Counted from the stretch's first letter, positions 1 through 12,812 are shown. The stretch is 64,000 nucleotides of DNA from Acephala macrosclerotiorum (GCA_014904845.1 MU119329.1:90666-154665); one strand, 5' to 3'. The notes: a model not told the origin generated them from the letters alone. Numbers and translations are program-made.

Positions 1-1833
1 GGAGCTGGTACGGTGAGGGGTAGGATGTTGGGGTACTCTTTTGGAGACAATGGTGCTGTCGATAGATGGTAGACCTCTGTGCCTTGAGAAACCATGGCCG
101 CGAGAGAGGATGCTGATGCTGTTACTTGTGAGTTTCTCCACTCTTTCATCCTTGCTGGAACAGATGCTGCTTACCATGGTTCTCAAACAGGCTCAACACC
201 TTCGACCCTTCAATATCATCCCCGCCGCTTCGATCCTCCGCTCCTTGCCAGCTCCCATTCCTCTCTTGCCCAGGTCGGACACCGTCAAGGCTTCGCCGAC
301 CGACAAAAGAGCGCAGAGCAGCCAACATCCACATCTGCTTCTCAAGCTCCAACTCACGATACACACTTGCGTCCGCAACCTCAGTCCACTCTTCTCTCAA
401 TCTCTCCAAAATGATCTTCTTACTCGCTGCATCCATCCTCCTCATGCTCCTTTGCAACTGCAATATCTCAGGCGACGTAGTCGGCGACTTCCTTCTCTCC
501 CTTCTCTCGCCATCACGGTCCTTGGATCTTCGCGGAATAGAAGGGATGGTAGACAAAGGTGTAGTAGAACGATGAACTCGTGGTCGAGGATGGGTCTTTG
601 TGGTAGGTGATAAAGAGCAAGATGAGTCAGAAGAGGAGGCAGGACATTCCCATGTTGAGGGTGGTTGCCATGTTTCTGCTATCGGTGAGGGAGCGTTGCG
701 GATTATAGATCGGGTTGAGGACTGTGTTGGCCAGCATCTGGGAGGAGGGTTAATGCTTGAGGTCGAGGAACTGGAAGCGATTGCGGTGGATGCGGAATTG
801 GTTGAGGTTTGTGCTTGCCAGCGGTTTGGTTGTGTATTCGAACATGATGTTGAGGATGTGGAGAGCGATATGGGAGAGAGGGAGAACTCTTTCTTGGGGG
901 TGTTTCGAGATTTTGTTTCAGAGACTGCGGGGAGGTAGGGGAGGTTGGGTGCTGTAGGGCTCGTTGATGAAGGCGGATACGCGTAAGAGAGGGGCAGAGG
1001 AAGAGGGAATGCGAATGTTGATGGAGGCGAGGCCCTGATATATGTTAGTTAACCCTGCAGAACTGTCTTCTGACGACTAAGACTTACTGCTTCGACGGGA
1101 AATCAGAATCAGGGATGTTCTGGATCTGGACTGGGTTCTCGCCCGCGGCGCTGATATGCACGATAGTCGCGACATGCTCTTCTGCCTTGATACACTCTCG
1201 TGGAGAGACCGTCACCTCCGTACTCTGGGTCACGAATGAGTTCGGTGATAGAGGCTGCACGATTCGACTGCTAGTCCCTGAAGTCAACGTCGATGTGTCG
1301 ATCACGGAGCTCCAGCTCGAGTCTGTGCGCGAAGATCTTTCGGTCCAGCCGGAGAAGACAGAGTCGGGAGCTAAGGATGTCAGCCCATTGTCCAGGTTGA
1401 TGGGTCGTCGGTACCTACGTTCTGATGCGTTCGATTGGTCTGTATCTGACTGGGAATTCCGGCTTTCGAAAAATTGGTTCGGTGGAGTTCGAATTCGCGA
1501 CGTTCCTGGCAACTCATGTGCTGAGGATTCCGACTCCACGGTATAGGTTGAGAGTCTGTGATCATTGTTCTCCTCGGGATACTTGGATACGGTTCGGTCA
1601 AAGTCCCCTGGAGCGAGCTTGGATTTCGATACCGCTCTCTCCAAGGCCGGCTTCCTGCTTTGGCCAAAGAGGTTCAACAGTGATGGCTTCGTGGACTCCG
1701 CCGATCTCGAACTTCGTGTAGAAGATTTCCTCGACAGACTTTGTTTGTGAACTGACTCGCCATTCTGTCCCTTCCGGTTTCTTCGTTCTCCAACAATCTC
1801 TCTCGCGGGATCAGTCCACGAAACGTCGAACAT
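1..1833 (-). CDS. Ser-rich uncharacterised fungal protein, 3' end outside window
   Basis: Three exons can be joined on the minus strand: 1833-1088, 1034-175 and 124-1 (continuing past the window edge). Introns 1035-1087 (53 bp, GTAAGT..CAG with a CTAAC branch site) and 125-174 (50 bp, GTAAGC..AAG) keep one frame open. The start is the first ATG of the long exon (MFDVSWTDPAR). About 450 residues are low-complexity, rich in Ser, Thr and Pro. A helical, charged segment follows (from SPEILQLQRSMRR to LAALRSF), likely a short coiled coil. The last residues before the edge (AAMVSQGTEVYHLS, then LSPKEYPNILPL) would begin a folded C-terminal domain. I recall similar fungal proteins ending in a methyltransferase-like domain, but that part is not in the window, so function is unassigned. 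Exon structure is well supported by the long open frames. Confidence 0.72.
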
Positions 1834-3527
1834 GTTAGCGATCTCTATTTTCGACTCATTGATCTGCGGATTCCAAACGAAAGTGTGAATGCATGCAGCC
1901 AGCAGCAGGACATCCCCAGAAATAATGAATTATGATGAAACCTGCCAGAACGCTCCTGACGTGGCCTTCACGTTGTTTTTCAGGAGGGGATTCTGAGATG
2001 TGACTATGTCCACGAGCATGAGGAACCATTTTCACCCCTTCCTCCACATGGAGATCAGAAACGAGATTTGGAAAATCCTGCTCTCGTCATTTGTGCTGCG
2101 AATTGGGGTCGCGACACTCGAGTAGATTGCTGCATGCATGCAGCCGACGAGGAGGCCTATTTACAGCCAGTGGCTTTTCGATAATTGGCCGTTTTGGTGC
2201 GTGTTACGCTATCACAGCAGCAGGAGCTGAGATGTGATTGAGGGTTTGAGACACAGCATGCACGCACTGCAGAGTGGTGGATGCCATCGAGGCCGACTTT
2301 GAGATTAAGTTGATGTTGGAACGAGATGTGGCGGGCAACTATTGTGAATAGAGGCAAGTGGGCGTGGTAGTGGACGCCTGAGCACGGGGCTGAAGGGCGC
2401 AAGGGTTGTGGAAAGAGCCGAGCGCTAGATGGAGGCGTTCTCCCGTCGGGAGCTGATCACTAATCCGTCGGAAGAAGAAGTACTACGTAAGCATGCTTCT
2501 CGAGCATCTTCCGCCTTCCGAGAACATCACAATTGCTTCTCTCGGATCCCTCCCCAGAACGACTCAGCCACTGCCTTGTACGTTTCGCAAATAAACGGAA
2601 GCAAGCCCCTGCCGGCCCTCGCCTCAAAAAGATCATTCCGAGAATATCCTCCGAGTTTTCCAGCCCCTGTTGACGATCCGAGTGCTCTGCATATGTACCA
2701 GCATGCCCCTCGAGGACTGCAGTTTGCCTTGTTGAGTTTGTACGCCACAGCTCATCCAAACAATTTCCAGCAAACCAACAACACAGCATCATACGATGTA
2801 GGGCCACGGCGGAAGGTTTATGTAAGAGTCCATCCCGCTCGGGAAGATACAGAGATTTCCGGTGGAGGCTACCTTACCTGTCAATCTGAGATCTAGATCC
2901 CTGGGGTGTTGGCACAGTTCCAAGTGGATGGAACTCCGAACTTTATAAGACAAGTGTCCGAGCGTAAAGTTAAGATGGCATGATTTCGCGGGGGTTGACC
3001 CAAAGACTTTTGAGCTATCGCAATAAGGCTGAACCCTATTTAAACGCCTCTTTCCCAGCTCGCGGGCAAGCGAGCTTCGCATCGTGCTTCGTAACTCGGT
3101 TGGCCAGATGAGATTCCAAGATGCACTTCATCTCGAGTGCCAATCGAGATACACAAAGCTGTGCTTCTGGCCAGATGTTGTTTCACTCGGGTGCCTGCAG
3201 CAGTTAATTTCAGCTCACTTTTCCACTGGCGTGACATTTCCCCTTGCTACGGCAGGCTGGCATCACTTGGACCATTGACTGGCTATTGCTTTCTAGTCTA
3301 TTCCCCAAAATTTTGAAGCCCGCCTCCAGCATTCGCGGGAAAGCCAACGTCAAGTGCCCAGGCCAACCACCTTCCCCGCCATGCATGTTGTTTTGCTTTC
3401 ATTTTTGACAGGAAAATGTTTGCGGGCGTTCTTCCGAAATTGCTGAATGTTCCTGTATAACTGACGTCTGCTGCCCACGTTTTGCCCATGTGTTTGACAT
3501 CTTCATCAATTATAACATTCATTAAAC
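1834..3527. other. intergenic spacer, divergent promoters
   Basis: This 1.7-kb spacer separates the minus-strand Ser-rich gene from the plus-strand purine permease, so it should hold both promoters. Open frames of up to 155 codons (for example 2429-2896 plus) lack recognisable domains and convincing introns, and I do not call them genes. No repeat longer than the palindrome at 2129-2144 was seen. Confidence 0.5.
2129..2144. repeat. 16-bp perfect palindrome with CATGCATG core
   Basis: The sequence GCTGCATGCATGCAGC equals its own reverse complement. A related TGCATGCAGCC occurs about 240 bp to the left, near 1890. Both lie in the divergent promoter spacer, so a binding site for a dimeric regulator is possible, but this is only suggestive. 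Confidence 0.35.
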
Positions 3528-5663
3528 ATGTATTCCATTAAGAGGTATATCAACGCTCTTGATGACAAGATTTCAAGATCTACGTTTGGAAGAGTCTTTC
3601 GCCTCGATGGATCTGGTCATGTAAGTCACTCCATGAGAAGAGTGGGAATATGCTAATGATGTACAGCCAAAAGAGCGGGAAGGCTCGAAGTTCGTCACTG
3701 AAATTCGAGCAGGCTTGACGACATTCTTCACTATGGCATATATTATTGCTGTCAATGTGAGTCCTATCGATCCCTACCCCTCTATACCCCGCGCTGATGT
3801 GACAGGCAAATATCCTCACTCAGAGTGGTGGCACTTGTGTGTGTCCAGGGACAAATCCCAATGATCCTGTCTGCGATGTCGACCCCGATTACAATCAATG
3901 CCTGCTAGGTAGGCTTCCAAGAAGGTGCTCGAATTGATGATGCTGACAAGCCTAGGTCTCAACAGAGATTTCATCACGGCAACAGCAGCCATTTCTGGCC
4001 TCAGCACAATCGCTTTCGGCTTCTTGACTAACCTTCCCGTCGCATTGGCGTAAGACTTCCCCTGCCCTTCACTGACTGAGGGTCCTACTAATATATCCTA
4101 GCCCTGGCATGGGCCTCAATGCTTACTTCACCTACCAAGTTGTCGGATACCATGGCACGGGAACCGTCTCCTATCGACTAGCCCTTACAGCAGTCTTTGT
4201 CGAAGGCTTTGTCTTCGTTTTCCTTTCACTCATCGGCATGCGCCAATGGCTCGTCAGAATCATTCCCGCGTCGGTTAAGGTCGCATCCGGTGTTGGAATT
4301 GGCATGTTCTTGACAGAGATCGGGATGTCATACTCTGGGATTGGTTTGATCACTGGGTCGAATGTGACGCCAACAGATCTTGGTGGATGTCCTCCGCAGT
4401 ATCTTGATGCAACTACAGGAGCTTGTACCGGTCATAAGATGCAGAACCCCACGGTATGTCACCTTCACTCTGGAGATGGTTGGGTTTGGGTTCTGACAAG
4501 ATATAGCTATGGATCGGAGTCATTTGTGGTGGTATTCTGACAGCATACCTCATGTCCTATCGCGTCAAAGCCGCAATCATCATCGGCATAACTGTCGTTT
4601 CCATTCTCTCCTGGCCGTCAGTCTCCCTCTTCTCATTCCCTTCGTCACCCCACTGAAATTTGCTAGCCGCGACACAACATTCACCTATTTCCCCCACACT
4701 GCCTCAGGTGATGAAATGTTCTCTTTCTTCAAGAAAGTCGTCTCTTTCCACCCCATCTCCTCCGTTCTCGCCGCCCAAGACTGGAACATCTCTGCCGCCG
4801 GCTCCCACTTCGCCCTCGCGCTTTTCACATTCCTCTACGTGGACATTGTTGACGCGACCGCCACCCTCTACTCAATGGCCCGCTTCTCCGGCGTCGTCGA
4901 CCCCAACACAGGAGACTTCCCACGCTCAACGCTAGCTTACTGCACCGACGCAATCTCCATCTCCATCGGAAGTCTTTTCGGCTGTTCTCCTGTAACGGCA
5001 TTTATTGAATCTGGAGCAGGTATCACAGAGGGAGGCCGGACCGGACTGACGGCTATAACAACAGGGGTATGCTTTCTGATATCAATCTTCTTCGCTCCAA
5101 TATTCGCTTCCATCCCTCCTTGGGCAACAGGCTGCACTCTAATCCTCGTCGGCTGCATGATGATGCGACAAGTCACTGCCGTAAATTGGTCATTCATCGG
5201 CGACGCATTACCAGCCTTCGTAACCATTGTGACGATGCCATTCGCCTATTCGGTAGCATACGGCTTGATTGCTGGATTATTCACCTACACTCTCCTAAAT
5301 GGATTGATATACATCACGACGTTAGTCTCAAGGGGGAAAATAATGCCCCCGGATGAAGCGGCGAGAGAATATTGGAGCATTATGCCGGAGGGAGGACATT
5401 TGCCTTGGTTTGTGAGAGCGGCGCAAGGGAAGTTGTGGTTTAGAGGACATGCGAGACAGCCGGGGTGGGTTGAGGCTGGGGATAGTGGGAGGGAGGGGAG
5501 TGTGGGGAGTGGGAGGGCGACAGTGACGAGTGAGAAGGAGTTGGTTGATGTTGTTGTGCAGGGACAGGGTCCAGAAAGTCGAGCTGGTGGTGGGGGGAGT
5601 AGGATGGGGGTTAGGGGAGGAGGAGGGTTGAGGGCTCCTGAGCCGGCGAGGTTTTCTTCGTGA
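3528..5663 (+). CDS. azgA: AzgA-like purine (adenine/guanine/hypoxanthine) permease
   Basis: Seven exons (3528-3620, 3667-3756, 3806-3908, 3956-4049, 4102-4453, 4507-4616, 4667-5663) give 612 residues with no frame break. All introns are 46-53 bp and GT..AG. The protein carries hallmarks of the AzgA branch of the nucleobase transporters (NCS2/NAT-related fold): GRVFRLDGSGHPKER near residue 22, EIRAGLTTFFTMAYIIAVN at the first membrane helix, APGMGLNAYFTY, and a C-terminal half with VDIVDATATLYSMAR and GCSPVTAFIESGAG, the family's substrate-binding region. Known members are plasma-membrane proton symporters for adenine, guanine and hypoxanthine. The hydrophilic tail is Gly/Arg-rich and probably family-variable. 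The start ATG opens the expected short N-terminus. Substrate preference is inferred from the family. Confidence 0.9.
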
Positions 5664-5984
5664 GGTGGTACTGAGGAGTTGCGTTGAGTTGGGGGAAGAA
5701 ATGAGACGGGGAAGTGACGATAAGGGAAAACGGAGGTGAAGGTGAAGATGAGATAAGCTGGGCTTTGAGTACACGACACGACAGAGGTTGATGATGATTG
5801 GCGACTTCGACGACGACTTCTTTCCTTTTGTTTTTTGAAAACTTGTATGATTTGGTTGTGGTGTATATTATTATTGTATTAAAATATTCTTCTACTTGAA
5901 TCTTTCTTCCACCCTGCGTGCCTTCCTTTTGTCCTACAGTCCTGACTTAGCATGCTAAATGTCCCAGGTCTACTTGAAAGTTCT
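5664..5984. other. short spacer downstream of the permease
   Basis: About 320 bp with a T- and A-rich stretch (near 5820-5890) typical of a fungal 3' untranslated region and polyadenylation zone of the permease gene. No coding signal is seen. Confidence 0.4.
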
Positions 5985-6636
5985 TTACCTTGTCACGTGG
6001 AGGCACTGAGATTGAACATCGCCACCCCAAGAATCGAATAGACGTTGCGGCAATAGATTACCTTTCCCCAAAAATATGTCTTCATCAGGCCTGCAATGTA
6101 ACTGGTCGCAATTATGTGTCGAGTAAGAATTTCCAAACTCTTTAAAGTCCCGCCAGACCAGTGGTGATACACTCGATGTCTTCACAACCTGGACCCCTCG
6201 CAACTCTATAGATACCCCTCTTTTGTTTTTGAAGTGGCTCTGCTGATGATTCAGGCTTGCAGCTATCGAAGTTCCAACGCCGAAGGGTGACCATCAATCC
6301 ACGAAGAGATCCAATTCTTCCAGGGTCCGCTGCGGTTGACGGTCTTCCCCAATCTGGCATGGGATGACTTGGAGGAAAGATGTTTTGTGCGTTCTTGATA
6401 CGGAATGCAAAATCTGGCTGGGCTAGAATCCGGTTGTCGGGGAAGGCCTGGGTGATTTTTCGCGACTCCTGATTCACGAACATTGTTGGAAACTTATGTC
6501 CTATGCTCTCTAGTTAACCTCAGTTTGGCATGCCTGATCAGTGTTTGCGCTCACGAAAACCATATCTTTGGCTTTTGAATAGATCTAGGACTGTAGGGTT
6601 CGATACCTCGCTAGGTGCGACATTGGTGGTGTCCAT
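5985..6636 (-). pseudogene. degenerate small gene, possibly a 2EXR-type remnant
   Basis: A start at 6636 (MDTTNVAPSEVSNPTVLDLF) can be spliced by a GTGAGC..CATAG intron into the frame HKFPTMFVNQESRKITQAF, which stays open to the TAA near 6142. Beyond it, the text VWRDFKEFGNSYSTHNC continues in a different frame down to 5985, so a single-base frameshift appears to split the gene. The 'FVNQESRKI' stretch recalls the start of fungal 2EXR-domain proteins (uncharacterised, plant-associated fungi), but the rest does not clearly match. I treat it as a broken gene of unknown function. An unusual intron could also repair the frame. Confidence 0.35.
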
Positions 6637-7420
6637 GTTGCTCTTCGTATGTCCGAAATGTTCCGAATTATGTATGTGGAGCAGATATGATTGATATCCT
6701 ATGCAAAGAAAAAGAACGAAACGTCGGATATCCTAGTTGATTCAACGTTTAATGTGTGAGTTCTTCCAAGATCGGTTGCCGAAAAGACTATGGCGGAAGA
6801 AGCCCGACCCACAGTCAGTGACGGTGTCATCACCCCTTCAATCTTTTTCTGCCTCCACAAAGAGGGTTTATAGTGAGCAATACTAAGAGTAAAATGATGA
6901 TAAACTAGGTAATAAAGTAGGTGATAAAGTGCTGGATACCGAATAAGGTATTAGAAGCTACCTTCTACCTTTTTAGAGAAGTTTGGTTAGTCTACTATCA
7001 TCGACTCTAGTGTAGGAGGACCTGCTAATCACTTGACAATTTTGTGTGGCCAAACTCTAGCCTCTGTTTCAAACCTAGCTCGATGTCTAATGGAAGGCCC
7101 GGACGTCATGCCTAGGGTGTCTGTGTACTTTTGCACTGGTTGCGAGGATAGTCGTCTTTGTCTATAATGTAACCACGTGACTCGGACCACGATTTGTACA
7201 GATCCTTTCGCAACTTTCGCTGTGGTATCTTGACCGATTTGAGAGAGCGCTTCCGAATTATTTCAATCGATTTCTGAGGTGATATTCACTGTTTCTTGAA
7301 TCTCAGCGTTCTTGCGCATGAATAGCATTGGAAAGTACTTGGTCACCATCCATGTCTGGTACAACTGATAATGTAGCAGCAGGGATCAGTTCCCTAATGG
7401 ACCGCAAATCATCTTTAAAT
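6637..7420. other. intergenic spacer without clear features
   Basis: About 780 bp of mixed composition between two minus-strand genes. It should include the promoter of the 5985-6636 remnant and the 3' untranslated region of the gene at 7421-8712. I see no conserved open frame or repeat. Confidence 0.4.
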
Positions 7421-8712
7421 TCACAAGAAATAGTCTCTATTTCCCTTACACCAATCGCCCTCGACACAGCCCCAAGTCTCACCTTGCCATCTCTTCGCCA
7501 TCTCAGCTGCCCCTCTTGCCGCTACGAACTCAGCATTGAACTCCGGTCTCTGCAACGGCGCCCAAAGCTTCTGAACATCCAACGTCCTACCGAGTGCTTT
7601 CCAGATAGAATCCAAGAACCTCTTCTCCTCCGCATATTCTCCCATCAGCATCAATTCTTCAATCGGCCATGCACTCCTTTTCGAAGTCTCGACCACTTTT
7701 CTTCCAATCGTATCCCAGTACGTCGTGTTCGAACGATCATTGTCCCACGTTCCATACGATAGATCTGGAAACCGAGCTTGTACAAGGCGGAAGGAATGAT
7801 GAGCGTTCATCATGACAACGATCTCAACCACCAGTTCATCGTAAGTGTACGTCAACGCAAGAGCCTGCTTCAACCTGAAGTGCTTCTCTTCCTCATCGCA
7901 CCTCTCAATTTCCTGCCAATGTTCACAAATCCCCATTCCCATCCCAGCCCAAGCAGCATTTGCACTGTGCAGTGAACCGTGCTGGTACTTATAACTCTTC
8001 ACAGGGTATAATGCGGCCCAGTCTAATGCTTCAGCCAAGTCTTCAGGTAGAAGGTTTGCCATTTGTCGCATGCTCAGAACAACACCATGGACATCCATGC
8101 CGAGCTCGCGGCCGAAGAGCCATCTGAGTTGAGTAAGCATACCAGATAAGGTCGTGATATCCTCCGTGGAAGGGATTCCTTTCAGCCTGCGCCATCGGCG
8201 TTTCGCTTGGTCGAGGTCGTATTCAATTCGGTCAAGTGGGGTCTTGAAAGGTGGACTAAGGACTAGTCAGAACTGGGGCATGTAAAACTAAACACGAACA
8301 CAGCTTACCCATATCTCTTATAAGGTCCAGATAATCTGTTCATGAGATCTTTGTACTCTGCTGAGCCCTCAACCTGGAAATGCCCTGTCAGCTTGCTCTC
8401 CCCTGAATGGAGACAAGGCATCACCCACACGACCAACATCAACCACGGTTCCATTATGGTATCGTATGGCGGCGGTCCTAATGGAGCGTCAACTATGTCG
8501 TCGAATATTGATCTAGAAACGTACCCATAAGAAGAAGATAAGTCCAATCCTATACCCGGTGCATGGACGAGCTCTCGTGGAACACAGCCATTGCAAATTT
8601 GATACCTACGATTCGCCGTCTCGTCGAGAGCCTGTTGCGTGTCCCTTCCATAAACTACTGTTTTGATGTTTAGAAGTACAATACAAATCGTCAAGAACAA
8701 TGTTCCTCTCAT
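7421..8712 (-). CDS. secreted or membrane-anchored Hsp70/actin-fold-like fungal protein
   Basis: Two exons (8712-8309 and 8255-7421, intron 8256-8308 of 53 bp, GTAAGC..TTAG) encode 412 residues. I chose the ATG at 8712 because it gives a short, hydrophobic signal-like N-terminus (MRGTLFLTICIVLLNIKTVV). The same frame is open to an ATG at 8811. A second hydrophobic segment (IMEPWLMLVVWVMPC) lies near residue 100. The C-terminal block (LMLMGEYAEEKRFLDSIW, then EFVAARGAAEMAKRWQ and two Cys) resembles the end of a large family of fungal proteins annotated as actin-like ATPase/Hsp70-fold hypotheticals. That match is from memory, and I cannot see a complete nucleotide-binding site. Function is unknown. 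Confidence 0.65.
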
Positions 8713-10155
8713 GATGTAGACAGACAAATGCCCCCAACGCTCAGGGAAGGGCATCGAGAAATTCATGAAAAATGAGAGCGAACTTGCAAAAAAAGCTCGA
8801 AAGGACACCACATGCTTTATGAATCACAACATCAACAGAAATTGGCGTTTTGTGAAGGTGGCACAGTATTGCTGCCTACTCCTGCAGGATTGCGGCGAGG
8901 GACTGTTGATTCTCGGCGGGGTAAATCACGTGCTCGTTACCCCCTCCCGGTTGTCGTCTAGGTGACCTTCACACACGAGGATACTAAAAGGGACGTTTTG
9001 TTGTCGATTTATATTTGGGTAAGAGGAGATTTTGGTCTTGGAAACTTGGGACTATACCGTTAAAAATCTCTGTTATTAGCACCATCGAACTAGACTGTAT
9101 AGAGATAGAGCAAGCTTAGTGTTTGGGTTTGGCCAGTGTTAATGATCACGGCACAAATGCGATTGCAGTCATTCCTTGTATTGCCCTACCTCTATCATCT
9201 GAATTGGGTGCATCACCAAGGCTCGAACTCTCATTAAGTAGTACTCCTTAGCTGGTCCAAAATTTAGAACCCCTTATATTTTCTTGCCACGTCAAATTTC
9301 TTGAAGGATAATACTGGTCCAGACTGATCACAATGTCCCTCGTATCAACAATGTCTCACGAAGGTAATCCAGAGAGGGGCCTACCAGCTCCCAAAGCCCT
9401 GTTGCCTATCTAGACCACCCTGTATGCTCCTAGATGGACAATAATTAACACATATCCTGTGATAGGCATTTCATATCTACGTCAGAGGAATTAGGAGCTT
9501 GGACATCAGAAGTTAGAACAAGGAGCCGTGGAGGATAACGAGAAGATTCCATTCGCGTACCAGTGGAAGGCGAAGGCGGCAGAGGAAAATGAATGATGTC
9601 AAAATGACCATCAGGAGAGAAGAGGTTTGGGCTTGACAGCTGTGAAATTGATGCACCTTGTTCGTGGTGTTTTTCTTGGAGCTTTTTTGGTTATGGTATT
9701 GGTGATATTGATGGCGTGCATCCAATCTCTTCTGATAAGATGCAACTTCATAGATTGACAGATGAAGGCTCAGATGATGGGAAAAACGAGTAAAAGCAAT
9801 GTATATCGTCATGGTCCAATCAGGCTGGCAAAGCTGCACTGTGAACTTTCAATATATGATCCCAATGACCCAGCGAAGGACACTCTATCGAAACTACAGT
9901 ATGTAGAGTTGGAAGACGAGAATCTGGGAGGTGGACATTGGAAAATCAAAGTCGTCATCAGTCCAAGGTTTCACACTTGAGAGATTGAGTCTTAAATGGG
10001 TCATGTATTATTCTCTTCTCTTAATCGATCATCTGACAACCTTACAAGCACATCATCATCGAGGGAAGCTTCATTTACGTGGAACAAGAGGAATTGGACA
10101 GACATCAACCTCAACCTTAGACAATATGTTACATTGAAGCCAACCTCAACCTAGC
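8713..10155. other. 1.4-kb spacer, no supported gene
   Basis: Short frames on both strands (about 9513-9839 minus, 9762-9980 plus) are mutual shadows with no domain, signal peptide or credible intron. The left part should contain the promoter of the Hsp70-fold-like gene and the right part the 3' untranslated region of the Egh16-like gene. Confidence 0.4.
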
Positions 10156-11195
10156 CTAAGCCATGAATACTCTCGCTCCTCTGCGTCCGTTGTTGTTTCC
10201 GTTCTTGGCAGCAGCCGCGTTACCTTTCCCACTGGCAGTAGCAGCCGCTGCTCCTTTCCCGTTGTTTGCAGCTCCCTTCCCACTCTTGGCAGTAGCCGTG
10301 CTCTTGGCTGCAGCAGATGAGGTCGATGCGGTAGAAGAAGCCACAGCGGCAGCGGCAGCCCCTGTCGCGATGCCCTCCGAGAGAAGCAGTTCCTTGATGG
10401 CATCCGTTCCTTGTGCCGTGGTATCGGCGGCTTCGGCGTTGGACTTGAGGGCGGCAGCAAGATATTTCTGGTTGGATGCGATCTGGGCTTCGATACCAGC
10501 AAGTGTTTGGGCAGTGGTGATGGTTGAAGCTACATTCACGCTGGGAGTGGTATCGGTCTGTTGGACTGCGAAGCAGCCACCGAATGGACCAGCGGCAGCA
10601 CTGTTGAAACAACGCACGGTGCAGACGTTTCCTGCTGAGGCTGTTATGTGTCAGCAAGTTTTATGCGTATTACTGAAAGCAGAGAAGCAAGGAAGCTTGA
10701 GAAGAACTCGCCACAATACGTACATCCAATGCATGCCAGGTCACTTGGCATGGTGAGGGTGAGGGCAATCTTCCCACTGCTCGCATCGTTTTCAGTGACG
10801 TTGAGTGGAATTTGGCCAGTAGCACCCTCGGCATTGCCAGTAGGGTCGAGATCACAGGTATATGGTCCAGCTCCATCAGCGCTGACTTGGTCGATAGACA
10901 CAGCCACTGTGCTTCCCTTGGTGACGGATGTAACGGTCTTGTTCAACAACTGGTCCTCCGTGTTCTCTCCAATGTCGATATTGCCTGCCAGTAAAGTCCT
11001 CCCGCACTCATTGACGACATTGTCGTTAATCTCCTGCAAGTTGATGATGTTGGCATCGTTCCCTGTGGTTTGAACTTGAAGCCCCAGACTAGCAACTGAT
11101 CCCTTCGTTCCTTGAGCACTGAGGATAACTCCTTGGGCGCTGGCCACTGCCAACAAGGCAGGAGCGATGGATAGTATTCGTATAATTGAGGACAT
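10156..11195 (-). CDS. Egh16-like (GEgh16/MAS family) secreted protein
   Basis: Exons 11195-10724 and 10640-10156 flank an 83-bp intron (GTACGT..ACAG) and give 318 residues. A signal peptide is clear (MSSIIRILSIAPALLAVASA, cleavage before QGVIL). The mature domain has the family signature: AQGTKGSVASLGLQV, NECGRTLLAGNIDIGENTE, TSVTKGSTVAVSIDQVSADG, GPYTCDLD, and the Cys-containing NVCTVRCFNSAAAGPFGGCF. Members are secreted and were first found in powdery-mildew and rice-blast infection structures (Egh16H, MAS proteins); their biochemical role is unsettled. The last 60 residues are an Ala/Ser/Thr/Lys/Gly-rich tail (from about SSTASTSSAAAK) that looks like a cell-wall or linker extension, longer than the compact family core. 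The next gene is about 1 kb away on either side, so it is transcribed alone. Confidence 0.88.
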
Positions 11196-12812
11196 TTTGT
11201 CGAAGGTTGAGATAGACTCCGGAAATGTGCACAGCACCAAGATGAAGAGAAAAATGATTAAGGTTACAGATCAAGAAGAAAATCAGACCGGCTGGCAGTT
11301 GGAAAATAAAGAGTGAACAAGGTAAAAAGAGATAGAAAGTTGGGATGGCGGACGAAGGGGATCTTATTATAGATTAGATACATCGTGCGATTCTTGACGA
11401 TCTCAAACAAACGACGAATCCACATAGGAGTCGATATCAGATGGTGCGCGATGTTTTGCAACGGCTGCTGTCGCATGGGTGGAGTGACAGTGGATTCGGA
11501 AGGTAATCCGAGACGAGGTGGATCATCGCCAAGACCTGCTTCGGCAGTACGACAGGCCTGCTTATGCTTGAGTAAAACACTCTCACGAAGCCAAAATGCA
11601 GGCAGACTTTCACAGAAAGCTTTGAGGTGGTGAATAATTCTGTTGGTAGGATCAGTATATCACCAAGATATCTTACGAATGCCGCTTCTTTCCAGTAAAT
11701 CGATCTGATAATGAAAGAGCTTTCTTCCTCCTGTGATCTGAAGCGAGCCCCTGAAGCTTAGCGAGCCTCGCAAACATGCGTTTGACTCTCTCCTCCCCCC
11801 CGCATTACAACGAAGAAGCATCGAAATAAAAATCCGGCTGTGCCTCGAAAGAGCTTCAATTGCAATATTTCAAGCGGCAAAGCTTAACTTTTCACTGCAT
11901 GTCTGAGTATGTTGGGCGGGGCTCGGGAGTCCTGGGTCGGTTGCGGCACCGAGCTTTCGCGCCTTTACTCCCTTCTGCCCCCAAATTCAACCTTAAATCT
12001 TTTGTCAACGGGATTTCGAATCCCAAAAGATTACTTTGTGTCATTTTACGCCCAAGGATGAACCTTTGAGTGGCATGTTCCAGTGGAACATCAGACGGAG
12101 CTCTATCTTTCCGAGATTTGTTACAGCGTCTTAGCAGCAAGCGCATGCTCTTCCGGGCTGTTCCGAGCCCCAGCCGGGATCTGCACCACCTCCACCAGTT
12201 TACATACAGACATTTCGAGCATATTTTAGATTTATATTGTCATGCGATTCTTCGGTATCAAAGCATGCTCATTCCATGGCCCCTCTGTTCGGCATTTGCG
12301 GAACAGTGCTTCGGTTATGTCCAAACACCTTATATGGCTCCACATTCTATATCCGAGGGCCGCGTTTTATCTCTTCCTAGTATTGGTTTGAACGAGTGCG
12401 GAGAAAGCCCTGACATTCGCTGCATAGGAGTATTTGCAAGGACTCACTCAAAGTTTGCCGGCACTCATCATAAATCAGGTTCAAAGTGAATATACATTAT
12501 CCTAGTCTTGAATGGACTTTTTCGGTCTATCTATCTCAATTAGCATGTCAAATTCCAAGTACAGTTTCATTTTCCAGCTCCACCCATGAAAAGGTCCATC
12601 CCACGATCCAGCGTTGGAATCCGCGGAAGTCTAGTATCTTTAGAGCTTAAAGAAGTAGAAAATAAGAGAGAGCGGTACTCGAGAGCCTGCTCGCAAAGAA
12701 GTACCATCGTCGGCCAGGAAGACATGATTAAAATGCCATAGTAAAGGCATTGCAGCACCGTAACAAACTTATCCAAAATCCCGGGTGAAAGATTGCGCGA
12801 TTTACTCTCAAG
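11196..12812. other. 1.6-kb spacer, no supported gene
   Basis: The right-hand flank of the Egh16-like gene should be its promoter. Frames at 11860-12489 have no domain or intron pattern. The stretch ends at a decayed-gene zone (12.8-14.6 kb). Confidence 0.4.

Noticed and set aside
2429..2896. 155-codon plus-strand ORF in the promoter spacer
   Set aside because: No domain, no signal peptide and no intron pattern; overlapping minus frames are equally long.
6590..6620. GGTTCGATACC resembling a tRNA T-loop
   Set aside because: The stem bases do not pair, and the stretch reads as coding text (SEVSNPT) of the minus-strand remnant.
9180..9290. tRNA-like text on the minus strand (GAGAGTTCGAGCC)
   Set aside because: The T-loop-like stretch has no pairing stem of the right length and no matching D-arm or acceptor stem.
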